The translations under genes were made by a program, and so were the position numbers. Under the pieces are notes generated by a model. The model was given only the letters and a program-made list of their open reading frames with translations. It was not told where the DNA came from and searched no databases. Below, in pieces: positions 8,242 through 16,892 of a DNA stretch of 64,000 nt; within the stretch, counting starts at the first letter, position 1, and each line of letters starts with the position of its first letter. The DNA lies in NCBI RefSeq assembly GCF_002204185.1, contig NZ_MXPU01000005.1:62001-126000 (forward strand), written 5' to 3'. The stretch is from Rhizobium esperanzae (GTDB taxonomy: Bacteria > Pseudomonadota > Alphaproteobacteria > Rhizobiales > Rhizobiaceae).

Positions 8242-9096
8242 ATGTGCCTGTTTGCTCCCATGCGGAAAGAGACCGGAAGCATGACGGTGGAGTGGAAAGA
8301 TATGATGCTGGACAAGGTGGCCATTGGCCCCGTTTCCGCACGTATTTACCAGGGCGCCGATTATGGCAAGGGTCCGCCGATCGTGCTTTATCTGCATGGC
8401 GGCGCCTTTCTCGACAGCGAGACCAATGTCGATCGCCCGGTGGCGATGAGCCTCGCCAAGGCTGGCGCCATCGTCGCCGCCGTCGACTATAGCAGCCTGT
8501 CCGACAACCTGTTTCCGAAGGCATTGGAAGTTTCTTTCTCGGTTTTCAGCTATCTCGCCAACAAACGTGCTGCCGGTCTTGGCGACCGCAAGTCGTTGCT
8601 TTTTGTCGCCGGTGAGGAGGCGGGCGGCAACGTCGCCGCCGGTGTGGCGCTGAAGGCGCGCGACCAGTTGCCTGATGCACTCGATGGCCAGGTGTTGATT
8701 TCGCCGCTGCTTGATCCCTTCATGGGCACGTCCTCCATCCGCAAGGCGGAAGCCGTCGGCATGCGCCAGCGCTGGACCGATGGCTGGAGTCATTACCTGA
8801 GCGGCGGCGGCTGCCATCCCTATGCGGCGCCTTGCCTCTGTTCGCGTCTTTCTGGCGTCGCTCCGGCGCTGATATTCACCGCCGAGGACGATCCTCTGCA
8901 CGACGAAACAATCGGTTACGGCGCCCGCCTGAAAAAGGCCGGTGTCGGTGTTCGCCAGCATGTCCTTCCCGCCGGGACGGGCTGGGCTTCGATTTATGGT
9001 GGGAAATCCGGGGAGGCGCCCGGTTGGCAGGAACACGTCAGCCGCCATTTCGGGAGTTTCCTTCAGGACGTAAGCGTCCAACCGCAATTGCATTGA
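8242..9096 (+). CDS. Alpha/beta-hydrolase (HSL/esterase-like), probable pseudoenzyme
   Basis: 284 residues from the first ATG; ATGs at 8260 and 8281 are alternatives and ribosome-binding sites are weak for all. The fold is that of the hormone-sensitive-lipase group: the oxyanion-hole HGG at residues 52-54 (LYLHGGAFL), a core sheet, and an acidic residue in TAEDDPLHDE (216-217). The nucleophile motif, normally GDSAGG, reads GEEAGG at 124-129, replacing the catalytic Ser with Glu126. The usual His near the C-terminus is absent (LPAGTGWAS). It is therefore unlikely to be a serine hydrolase. It lies 46 bp before the RND adaptor and may be co-transcribed with it. Confidence 0.8.
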   Translation: MCLFAPMRKETGSMTVEWKDMMLDKVAIGPVSARIYQGADYGKGPPIVLYLHGGAFLDSETNVDRPVAMSLAKAGAIVAAVDYSSLSDNLFPKALEVSFSVFSYLANKRAAGLGDRKSLLFVAGEEAGGNVAAGVALKARDQLPDALDGQVLISPLLDPFMGTSSIRKAEAVGMRQRWTDGWSHYLSGGGCHPYAAPCLCSRLSGVAPALIFTAEDDPLHDETIGYGARLKKAGVGVRQHVLPAGTGWASIYGGKSGEAPGWQEHVSRHFGSFLQDVSVQPQLH

Positions 9097-9142
9097 AGAA
9101 GATCTGATATTTCGGCGGCTCGAGGCCGCAAGGAGAGTACTG

Positions 9143-10333
9143 ATGACGTCCAGAAGCAAGCGCTGGGCCCTGGTGGGCGCCGGCTTAGGTCTCATTGCGT
9201 CCGTTTCCGGCGCTGCACTGTTTTTCGAATTGCCGATGAGCACGGCTGCCACGGCCGCATCCGAATCGGCGCAGCCTCCGGCCGTGCCGGTGACAGTTGC
9301 CGTGGTCGCGGCGCACGACGTGACCGCCTGGGAAAGTTTCTCCGGCCGCCTGGAAGCGGTCGACCGCGTACAGGTGCGCTCCCGCGTCGCCGGCGCCATT
9401 CTGTCGGTGGCGTTCCGTGAGGGCGCGCTGGTCAAACAGGGCGACCTGCTGTTCACCATCGACCCGGCGCCCTACCAGGCGAGCGTGGCGCAGGCGCAAG
9501 GCCAGGTCGCTTCGGCCGAAGCCAAGGTCAGCCTGGCGCAGACCGAGCTCGATCGCGGCCGCAGACTTTCCGACAACCGCACCATCTCCCAGAGCGATCT
9601 CGATCAGCGCCAGAGCGCGCTGGCCGAGGCGCAGGCCGGCCTGCGTTCGGCGCAGGCCACCTTGCAGTCGGCCCAGCTCGATCTCGATTACACGCAGGTT
9701 CGCGCTCCGGTATCGGGCCGTATCGGCAAGATCGAGGTAACCGCCGGCAACCTCGTTGCAGCCGGATCGACCTCGCCGGCGCTGACGACGCTGGTTTCGG
9801 TCGACCCGATCTATGCGAGCTTCAACGCCAGCGAAGAGATGGTGACGCGGGCGCTTGCCCAACTGCCGCAGACCGACAGCGCGCTGCCTCCGGTCGAGCA
9901 AATCCCCGTCGAAATCGGCACGTTGGCCGACGACGGTACGCCGATCAAAGGCAAGCTGCAGCTGATCGACAACGAGGTCGATGCATCAAGCGGCACGATC
10001 GGCGTGCGGGCCGTCTTCGACAATCCGGGCGGACGCCTCATTCCCGGTCAGTTCGTGCGTGTGCGCATGGGCCAGCCGAAAGCCGAGAACAAGACCGTCA
10101 TCAGCGACCGGGCCGTCGGCACGGACCAGGACAAGAAGTTCGTCTTCGTCGTCGACGGCGAGAACAAGGTGGCCTACCGGCAGGTCCAGCTCGGCTCGCT
10201 GGCCGACGGCCAGCGGGTGGTCGAAAGCGGCCTGAAGGCCGGCGAGAAGATCGTCGTCAACGGCCTGCAGCGCATCCGCCCCGGTGCCGTCGTCGTTCCG
10301 CAGATGGAAGAGAAGGTCGCGACCGCTCAGTAA
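9143..10333 (+). CDS. RND efflux periplasmic adaptor (MexA/AcrA/BepD-like)
   Basis: A 396-residue membrane fusion protein with an N-terminal export signal/anchor (residues 1-32). The order is barrel, lipoyl, helical hairpin, lipoyl, barrel: SRVAGAILSVAFREGALVKQ and RAPVSGRIGKIEVTAGNLV are the two lipoyl halves, and the hairpin is Ala/Gln/Ser-rich. It connects the RND pump encoded next to an outer-membrane channel. No lipobox cysteine is seen, unlike E. coli AcrA. The start at 9143 follows GGAGAG. The gene is separated from its pump gene by 117 bp containing a hairpin at 10340-10361. Confidence 0.92.
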   Translation: MTSRSKRWALVGAGLGLIASVSGAALFFELPMSTAATAASESAQPPAVPVTVAVVAAHDVTAWESFSGRLEAVDRVQVRSRVAGAILSVAFREGALVKQGDLLFTIDPAPYQASVAQAQGQVASAEAKVSLAQTELDRGRRLSDNRTISQSDLDQRQSALAEAQAGLRSAQATLQSAQLDLDYTQVRAPVSGRIGKIEVTAGNLVAAGSTSPALTTLVSVDPIYASFNASEEMVTRALAQLPQTDSALPPVEQIPVEIGTLADDGTPIKGKLQLIDNEVDASSGTIGVRAVFDNPGGRLIPGQFVRVRMGQPKAENKTVISDRAVGTDQDKKFVFVVDGENKVAYRQVQLGSLADGQRVVESGLKAGEKIVVNGLQRIRPGAVVVPQMEEKVATAQ

Positions 10334-10339
10334 GATCCC

Positions 10340-10361
10340 GCCTTCCCCTGCGGGGGAAGGC
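10340..10361. repeat. REP-like hairpin inside the RND operon
   Basis: A 9-bp stem (GCCTTCCCC / GGGGAAGGC) with a TGCG loop sits just after the adaptor stop. It lacks a T-run, so it is more like a repetitive extragenic palindrome or a processing/stabilising hairpin than a terminator. A similar C/T-rich, G/A-rich hairpin occurs at 21908-21952. Confidence 0.5.
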
Positions 10362-10450
10362 CGATACCCGACATAATATGACCCGCCGGCGGCGCCTCAC
10401 CCGCCGGAGAGGGACATTGCATCCATGTTCACCCCGGAGAGGGCTTTGAT

Positions 10451-13400
10451 ATGAACATCTCCAGATTCTTTGTCGACCGGCCGGTCTTTGCCGGCGTTCT
10501 TTCGGTCCTCATCGTAGTTGCCGGCCTGATCGGCCTCAGGGCGCTGCCGATTTCCGAATATCCTGAAGTCGTGCCGCCATCGGTCGTCGTGCGCGCAACC
10601 TATCCCGGCGCCAATCCGAGCGTCATTGCTGAAACGGTGGCGACGCCGCTCGAAGAGCAGATCAACGGCGTCGAGGGCATGCTCTATATGTCCAGCCAGG
10701 CGACGTCGGACGGCGTGCTTAACGTCACCGTCACCTTCAAGCTCGGCACCGACCCCGACAAGGCGCAGCAGCTCGTCCAGAACCGCGTTTCGCAGGCCGA
10801 GCCGCGCCTGCCGGCGGAAGTCCGTGCACTCGGCATCACGACGGTCAAGAGCTCGCCCGACTTCATCATGGTCGTCAACCTCGTCTCCGACGGCGACAGC
10901 CACGACATCACCTATCTCCGCAACTACGCGACCCTCAACATCAAGGACCGGCTTGCCCGTATCCCCGGTGTCGGTCAGGTGCAGGTCTTCGGCGCCGGCG
11001 ATTATTCGATGCGCGTCTGGATCGATCCGCAGAAGGCGGCCGAGCATGATCTCGCCGCCAGCGACATCAGCAACGCCATCAGCTCGCAGAACGTCCAGGC
11101 GGCCGCCGGTATCATCGGCGCCTCGCCGAGCCAGCCGGGCGTCGACCTGCAGCTCAACGTGAATGCGCAAGGCCGCCTGCGCACGCCGGAAGAATTCGGC
11201 AGCATCATCGTCAAGACGGGCGCCAATGGCGAGATCACCCGTCTTCGCGATGTTGCCCGCATCGAGCTTGGCGCCGCCGACTATACGCTGCGGTCGCTGC
11301 TCGACGGCAAGCCTGCCGTCGCCGTGGCCGTCCTTCAGGCGCCCGGTTCGAATGCGATCGAAATTGCCGACAATGTGCGCGCGACCATGGATCAGCTGCA
11401 ATTGGCGATGCCCGAGGGCGTCAAATACGAGATCGTCTACGATACGACGAAATTCGTGCGCTCTTCGATCGAGAAGGTTATCGACACGCTGCTCGAAGCC
11501 ATCGCGCTCGTCGTCCTCGTCGTCATCGTGTTCCTGCAGACATGGCGCGCCTCGATCATCCCGCTGATCGCGGTTCCGGTCTCGATCATCGGCACTTTCG
11601 CGGTCATGTATGTCTTCGGCTTCTCGATCAACGCGCTCAGCCTTTTCGGTTTGGTGCTGGCGATCGGTATCGTGGTGGACGACGCGATCGTCGTAGTCGA
11701 AAACGTCGAACGCAACATCGAACACGGCCTGTCGCCAAGAGCCGCCACCTACAAGGCGATGAAGGAAGTGTCCGGTCCGATCATTGCGATTGCGTTGGTC
11801 CTCGTCGCGGTTTTCGTGCCGCTCGCCTTCATCTCCGGCCTGTCGGGGCAGTTCTACCGCCAGTTCGCTCTGACGATCGCGATCTCGACCGTCATCTCCG
11901 CCTTCAACTCGCTGACGCTGTCGCCTGCGCTCGCCGCCCTTCTGCTGAAGGGCCACCATGCGCCGAAGGACTGGCTGACGCGGTTCATGGACGCGGTCTT
12001 CGGCTGGTTCTTCCGCGGCTTCAACCGCGTCTTCGGCGCCGGTTCGAATGCCTATGGCCAGGGAGTGGGCGGCCTGGTGTCACGCAAGAGCATCGTCATG
12101 GTGGTCTATCTGGCGCTGGTCGGTGCGACCTACAGCATGTTCACCACGGTTCCGGGCGGCTTCGTGCCGTCTCAGGACAAGCAGTATCTGATCGGCTTCG
12201 CCCAGCTGCCGGATGCGGCAAGCCTCGACCGCACCGAGGATGTCATCAAGCGGATGACCGACATCGCCTTGAAGCAGCCGGGCGTCGCCAATGCGATCGC
12301 CTTCCCCGGCCTGTCGATCAACGGCTTCACCAACTCGTCGAATGCCGGCATCGTCTTCGTGACGCTGAAGGATTTCGAGGAGCGCAAGACGCCGGATCTC
12401 TCCGGCGGCGCCATCGCCATGGCGCTGAACCAGAAGTTCGGGGCGATCCAGGACGCCTTCATCGCCATGTTCCCGCCGCCGCCAGTCAATGGTCTCGGCA
12501 CGACCGGCGGTTTCAAGCTGCAGATCGAGGATCGGGCGGGTCTCGGCAATCAGGCGCTCGACGAGGCGACCAAGGCGGTGCTTGCCAAGGCCTATCAGAC
12601 GCCTGAGCTTGCCGGGCTGTTCTCGAGCTTCCAGATCAACGTGCCGCAGCTCTATGCCGATCTCGACCGCGCCAAGGCCGAGCAGCTCGGGGTTTCAGTC
12701 ACCGACGTCTTCCAGACGCTGCAGATCTATCTCGGTTCGCTCTATGTCAACGATTTCAACGCCTTCGGCCGCACCTACAGCGTCCGTGTGCAGGCCGACG
12801 CGAAATTCCGCGCCCAACCGGAGGATATCGGCCAGTTGAAGGTTCGTTCGGCATCGGGCGAGATGATACCGCTGTCGGCCCTCTTGAAGGTGGAGCCGAG
12901 CACGGGGCCGGAGCGGGCGAACCGCTACAACGGCTTCCTCGCCGCCGATATCAACGGCGGTCCGGCGCCGGGCTTCTCGTCTGGTCAGGCCCAGGCGGCA
13001 ATCGAAAAGATCCTTCGCGAGACGCTGCCGTCCGGCATCGATTTCGAATGGACGGATCTGACCTATCAGCAGATCCTTGCCGGCAATTCGAGCGTGGTCG
13101 TCTTCCCGCTTGCCCTGCTGCTGGTCTTCCTGGTGCTGGCCGCCCAGTACGAGAGCCTGACCCTGCCGCTGGCGATCATCATGATCGTGCCGATGGGCGT
13201 GCTGGCGGCTCTGACAGGCGTCTGGCTCACCGGGGGAGATAATAACATCTTCACCCAGATCGGCCTTGTCGTCCTTGTCGGCCTATCGGCGAAGAACGCG
13301 ATCCTCATCGTGGAATTCGCCCGCGAACTGGAGTTCGAGGGCAGGACGCCGCGGGAGGCGGCGGTCGAGGCCAGCCGCCTTCGCCTTCGCCCGATCCTCA

Positions 13401-13651
13401 TGACCTCCATGGCCTTCATCATGGGCGTCGTGCCGCTGGTCGCCTCCACAGGCGCCGGCGCGGAAATGCGTGCGGCCATGGGTGTCGCGGTGTTCTCCGG
13501 CATGATCGGCGTCACCTTCTTCGGCATCTTCATGACGCCAGTGTTCTATGTGCTGCTGCGACGGCTGACGGGCAACCGTCCGCTCATCCAGCACAAGCCG
13601 GACGAACACAAGGAGGAAGAGGCGGAGGTCATCCGGCTCGCGGCGGAATAG
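10451..13651 (+). CDS. RND multidrug efflux transporter, inner-membrane pump (AcrB/BepE-like)
   Basis: A 1066-residue hydrophobe/amphiphile efflux RND pump of full length. It starts MNISRFFVDRPVFAGVLSVL, as AcrB-type pumps do, and has the TM4 proton-relay DD pair (GIVVDDAIVVVENVERN) and the TM10 Lys (GLSAKNAILIVEFA). The two large periplasmic loops contain typical porter motifs (FVPSQDKQYL). It should form a trimer driving proton-coupled export of toxic lipophilic compounds with the adaptor just upstream. The gene for the channel is not in the window. Expression is probably governed by the divergent LysR at 7206-8117. Confidence 0.95.
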   Translation: MNISRFFVDRPVFAGVLSVLIVVAGLIGLRALPISEYPEVVPPSVVVRATYPGANPSVIAETVATPLEEQINGVEGMLYMSSQATSDGVLNVTVTFKLGTDPDKAQQLVQNRVSQAEPRLPAEVRALGITTVKSSPDFIMVVNLVSDGDSHDITYLRNYATLNIKDRLARIPGVGQVQVFGAGDYSMRVWIDPQKAAEHDLAASDISNAISSQNVQAAAGIIGASPSQPGVDLQLNVNAQGRLRTPEEFGSIIVKTGANGEITRLRDVARIELGAADYTLRSLLDGKPAVAVAVLQAPGSNAIEIADNVRATMDQLQLAMPEGVKYEIVYDTTKFVRSSIEKVIDTLLEAIALVVLVVIVFLQTWRASIIPLIAVPVSIIGTFAVMYVFGFSINALSLFGLVLAIGIVVDDAIVVVENVERNIEHGLSPRAATYKAMKEVSGPIIAIALVLVAVFVPLAFISGLSGQFYRQFALTIAISTVISAFNSLTLSPALAALLLKGHHAPKDWLTRFMDAVFGWFFRGFNRVFGAGSNAYGQGVGGLVSRKSIVMVVYLALVGATYSMFTTVPGGFVPSQDKQYLIGFAQLPDAASLDRTEDVIKRMTDIALKQPGVANAIAFPGLSINGFTNSSNAGIVFVTLKDFEERKTPDLSGGAIAMALNQKFGAIQDAFIAMFPPPPVNGLGTTGGFKLQIEDRAGLGNQALDEATKAVLAKAYQTPELAGLFSSFQINVPQLYADLDRAKAEQLGVSVTDVFQTLQIYLGSLYVNDFNAFGRTYSVRVQADAKFRAQPEDIGQLKVRSASGEMIPLSALLKVEPSTGPERANRYNGFLAADINGGPAPGFSSGQAQAAIEKILRETLPSGIDFEWTDLTYQQILAGNSSVVVFPLALLLVFLVLAAQYESLTLPLAIIMIVPMGVLAALTGVWLTGGDNNIFTQIGLVVLVGLSAKNAILIVEFARELEFEGRTPREAAVEASRLRLRPILMTSMAFIMGVVPLVASTGAGAEMRAAMGVAVFSGMIGVTFFGIFMTPVFYVLLRRLTGNRPLIQHKPDEHKEEEAEVIRLAAE

Positions 13652-13752
13652 ACGGAATTCAACCTTCCTTTGTCGAGTAAATCGGGCGGGAACTTCGGTT
13701 CTCGCCCGTATCGTTTTCTGGCCCCCGACGAAAATGCGTTACGTTCATCAAA

Positions 13753-13766
13753 ACGGTTGCAACCGT
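13753..13766. promoter_or_regulatory. 14-bp perfect palindrome upstream of xylD
   Basis: ACGGTTGCAACCGT is a perfect palindrome 163 bases before the xylD start. Sugar-catabolic genes in this group are often controlled by LacI- or GntR-type repressors binding such symmetric sites. A tandem direct repeat of AAAGCCGGC (13828-13845) also lies between it and the gene. No regulator gene is adjacent, so the binding protein is unknown. Confidence 0.5.
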
Positions 13767-13929
13767 GAACGAGGGGACTATCAAAGACGGGTAGCAGCTG
13801 GGAGGATCGGCGCGGGCCTGCATAAGCAAAGCCGGCAAAGCCGGCGCGCTTGCGGAAGTTGGTGAGGCGGACTGCAGCGCTCCGCTTCTCGACTTCGACG
13901 AGAAGAGTGGCCGATCGGGAAGGATAATG

Positions 13930-15714
13930 ATGACGGACCGCCAACCGAAGAATCGCCGCCTGCGTTCGCAGGATTGGTTCGACAATCCCGATCATATCGA
14001 CATGACGGCGCTCTATCTCGAGCGTTTCATGAATTACGGCATCACCCCGGAAGAGCTGCGCTCGGGCAGACCGATCATCGGGATTGCTCAGAGCGGCAGC
14101 GATCTGACGCCCTGCAACAGGGTGCATGTCGAACTCGCCAAGCGCGTGCGCGACGGCATTCGCGATGCAGGCGGCATCCCGATCGAATTTCCGACACATC
14201 CGATCTTCGAGAACTGCAAGCGCCCGACCGCCGCCCTCGACCGCAATCTCGCCTATCTCGGCCTCGTCGAAATCCTTTACGGCTATCCGCTCGACGGTGT
14301 CGTGTTGACAACCGGCTGCGACAAGACCACGCCTTCGGCGATCATGGCTGCTTCGACGGTCGATATTCCGGCCATCGTGCTCTCCGGCGGGCCGATGCTC
14401 GATGGCTGGCACGAGGGGGAGCTGGCCGGTTCCGGCACTGTCATCTGGCGGATGCGGCGGAAATATGCTGCAGGCGAGATCGATCGGGAGGAGTTTCTAC
14501 AGGCAGCGCTCGATTCGGCTCCATCCGTCGGCCACTGCAATACGATGGGCACAGCCTCAACGATGAATGCCTTGGCGGAAGCACTCGGCCTATCGCTCAC
14601 CGGCTGCGGCGCCATTCCGGCCGCCTATCGCGAGCGGGGGCAGATGGCCTACCGTACCGGACGGCGCGCCGTCGAGATCGTGTTCGAGGATCTGAAGCCA
14701 TCGGATATCCTGACGCGAGCTGCCTTCCTCAATGCGATCCGCACCAATTCGGCAATCGGCGGATCGACCAATTCGCAGCCGCATCTGGCTGCGATGGCCA
14801 AGCACGCCGGCGTCGAACTTTATCCCGATGATTGGCAGGTGCACGGCTTCGATATCCCGCTTTTGGCCAATGTCCAGCCCGCGGGCGCCTATCTCGGCGA
14901 GCGCTATCACCGCGCCGGCGGCACGCCGGCGATCATGTGGGAGCTGCTGCAGGCCGGAAAACTCGACGGCGACTGTCGAACGGTGACGGGCAGGACGATG
15001 GCCGAAAACCTCGACGGGCGGCAGGCCAGCGACCGCGAGGTCATCCGGTCCTTCGACGAACCGCTGAAGGAGCGGGCGGGCTTCCTCGTTCTCAAGGGCA
15101 ATCTCTTCGATTTCGCGATCATGAAGATGAGCGTCGTCTCGGAGGATTTCCGCCAGCGTTATCTTCTGGAGCCCGGGCGGGAAGGTGTCTTCGAGGGCAG
15201 GGCGGTGGTTTTCGACGGTTCCGAGGATTATCACAAGCGTATCAACGACACTGAACTCGGCATCGACGAGGATACCATCCTCGTCATCCGTGGAGCGGGA
15301 CCGCTCGGCTGGCCGGGTTCGGCCGAGGTCGTCAACATGCAGCCGCCGGATCATCTGTTGAAGCGCGGCATCCGCAGCCTGCCGACGATCGGCGACGGCC
15401 GTCAGTCAGGCACCGCCGACAGCCCCTCGATCCTCAACGCATCACCGGAAAGTGCGGCCGGGGGCGGCCTCGCCTGGCTTCGCACCGGCGATATCATCCG
15501 CATCGACTTCAACCAGGGGCGCTGCGACATGCTCGTCAGCGACGCCGAGATCGAGCGGCGCAAGGGTGACGGTATTCCGCCGGTGCCGGCGGATGCGACG
15601 CCGTGGCAGCAGATCTACCGCCGTTTGGTCACGCAACTGTCGGACGGCGCGGTTCTGGAAGGGGCTTCGGAGTTCCGCCGGATCGCAAAAAAACCGCCTC
15701 GGCACAACCATTGA
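13930..15714 (+). CDS. xylD: D-xylonate dehydratase (IlvD/Edd family)
   Basis: 594 residues. It closely resembles my memory of Caulobacter crescentus xylonate dehydratase along the whole length: near the N-terminus (DWFDNPDHIDMTALYLERFM), in GDGRQSGTADSPSILNASPE, and at the shared C-terminal end PRHNH. Three Fe-S ligand cysteines are in place: C62 (TPCN), C130 (TTGCDKTTP) and C203 (GHCNTMG). The enzyme dehydrates D-xylonate to 2-keto-3-deoxy-xylonate in oxidative pentose catabolism; L-arabinonate or other sugar acids are possible substrates. The start at 13930 has better spacing to GGAAGGA than 13927. No other pathway genes are adjacent. Confidence 0.88.
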   Translation: MTDRQPKNRRLRSQDWFDNPDHIDMTALYLERFMNYGITPEELRSGRPIIGIAQSGSDLTPCNRVHVELAKRVRDGIRDAGGIPIEFPTHPIFENCKRPTAALDRNLAYLGLVEILYGYPLDGVVLTTGCDKTTPSAIMAASTVDIPAIVLSGGPMLDGWHEGELAGSGTVIWRMRRKYAAGEIDREEFLQAALDSAPSVGHCNTMGTASTMNALAEALGLSLTGCGAIPAAYRERGQMAYRTGRRAVEIVFEDLKPSDILTRAAFLNAIRTNSAIGGSTNSQPHLAAMAKHAGVELYPDDWQVHGFDIPLLANVQPAGAYLGERYHRAGGTPAIMWELLQAGKLDGDCRTVTGRTMAENLDGRQASDREVIRSFDEPLKERAGFLVLKGNLFDFAIMKMSVVSEDFRQRYLLEPGREGVFEGRAVVFDGSEDYHKRINDTELGIDEDTILVIRGAGPLGWPGSAEVVNMQPPDHLLKRGIRSLPTIGDGRQSGTADSPSILNASPESAAGGGLAWLRTGDIIRIDFNQGRCDMLVSDAEIERRKGDGIPPVPADATPWQQIYRRLVTQLSDGAVLEGASEFRRIAKKPPRHNH

Positions 15715-16041
15715 TCTGGCGCAGGGCAGCGATAGTGGCTGATTCCGAAATGCTTCCTCGTCCTCCGGGTTGAGTAAGCGAGAGATTTCGGCGCGACATT
15801 TATTCGCGCCGGCAGGAAGATTATTGGGCGCCAAGTAATTTTCTTGAGCTTGCAACGGCATTGTTTCATGGTAATGCGGAAACGAAGCTTACTGCATTGC
15901 ATCGAAAACGTTTATACGCGTGGTCAGGACCATCGGCGCTGCTTCTCGATCATTCTCAGGTGCGATCGGGGAGCGGTGATCTGACAATTGCTTAGCCGTT
16001 GGCGGGATGGACTTGCGGGACATTCAATCTGGGAAGGTCGC
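15715..16041. other. Intergenic region after xylD with a hairpin
   Basis: 327 bp without a convincing gene. A 7-bp stem (CGGCGCG 15789-15795 / CGCGCCG 15805-15811) with a 9-base AT loop could end xylD transcription, but no T-run follows. The distal part is the presumptive promoter of the GNAT gene; no clear -35/-10 pair is claimed. Confidence 0.5.
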
Positions 16042-16890
16042 ATGAATTCGGAATTTGCCGTTCGTTCGATGCGGCCCGGCGAATTGGAACTCGTGCTCGA
16101 ATGGGCGCGTCAGGAGGGGTGGAATCCGGGTCTCGATGATTCGATTGCATTCCTCGAAGCCGATCCGTCGGGATTTTTCGTCGGCTCTATCGGTGAAGTC
16201 CCAGTCGGCTCGATCTCGGTCGTCAAATATGGCGACAGCTTCGCCTTTCTCGGCCTCTATATCGTCCACCCGGATTTCCGCGGCAAGGGTTACGGCAAGG
16301 CGATCTGGGAAGCGGGGATCGCCACGGCGGAAGGTCGGACGATCGGTCTCGACGGCGTTGCCGCGCAGCAGGGGAATTATCGCGAGGCCGGCTTCGAGCC
16401 CGCCTATTCCACCATTCGTTACGGCGGTGTTGCCTCCTCTTTGCCGGCCTCGACGCTTGTCGCGCAGCCGGTGCTGGATTCACGCTTGGAAGGGTTGCAA
16501 CGGTATGATGCGGCGGTCTTTCCGCAGCCGCGGGATGCCTTCCTCGCCGCCTGGTGCACCAGCCGCAAGGGGCGGCGTACGGCCGTGGTCCGCAAAAGCC
16601 ACAAGATCCGCGGTTACAGCACGATTCGCCGCTGTTACGAAGGCTACAAGATCGGCCCGCTTTTCGCCAACGATGCAGACAGCGCCGCGGCGCTGCTTGC
16701 CGAATTGATCCCCGAGGCAAAGGGGGCTCAGATATTCATCGATATTCCCGCCGAAAACCACGAGGCGATCGCGCTCGCCGAAAGCATAGGCCTTCAGCCG
16801 GTGTTCGAGACCATGCGCATGTATCGCGGGCCGGCGCCAGCCATCCCGTTGAAACACGTCTTCGGCGTGACGACGCTGGAGCTTGGTTAA
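16042..16890 (+). CDS. GNAT family N-acetyltransferase (two-domain)
   Basis: 282 residues from an ATG preceded by GGGAAGG. The N-terminal GNAT domain (about residues 1-125) has the acetyl-CoA loop FRGKGYGKAIW after the strand GLYIVHPD. The C-terminal half (residues 185-280) is a second acetyltransferase-like domain ending with AENHEAIALAESIGLQPV, the arrangement seen in YitH-type proteins. Its substrate is unknown. It is convergent with the EamA exporter, two bases apart. Confidence 0.85.
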   Translation: MNSEFAVRSMRPGELELVLEWARQEGWNPGLDDSIAFLEADPSGFFVGSIGEVPVGSISVVKYGDSFAFLGLYIVHPDFRGKGYGKAIWEAGIATAEGRTIGLDGVAAQQGNYREAGFEPAYSTIRYGGVASSLPASTLVAQPVLDSRLEGLQRYDAAVFPQPRDAFLAAWCTSRKGRRTAVVRKSHKIRGYSTIRRCYEGYKIGPLFANDADSAAALLAELIPEAKGAQIFIDIPAENHEAIALAESIGLQPVFETMRMYRGPAPAIPLKHVFGVTTLELG

Positions 16891-16892
16891 GC

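Noticed and set aside
10397..11959. Long minus-strand frame (520 codons) opposite the RND pump gene
   Set aside because: Charged low-complexity product (Asp/Arg/His-rich), exactly antisense to a well-conserved gene in high-GC DNA.
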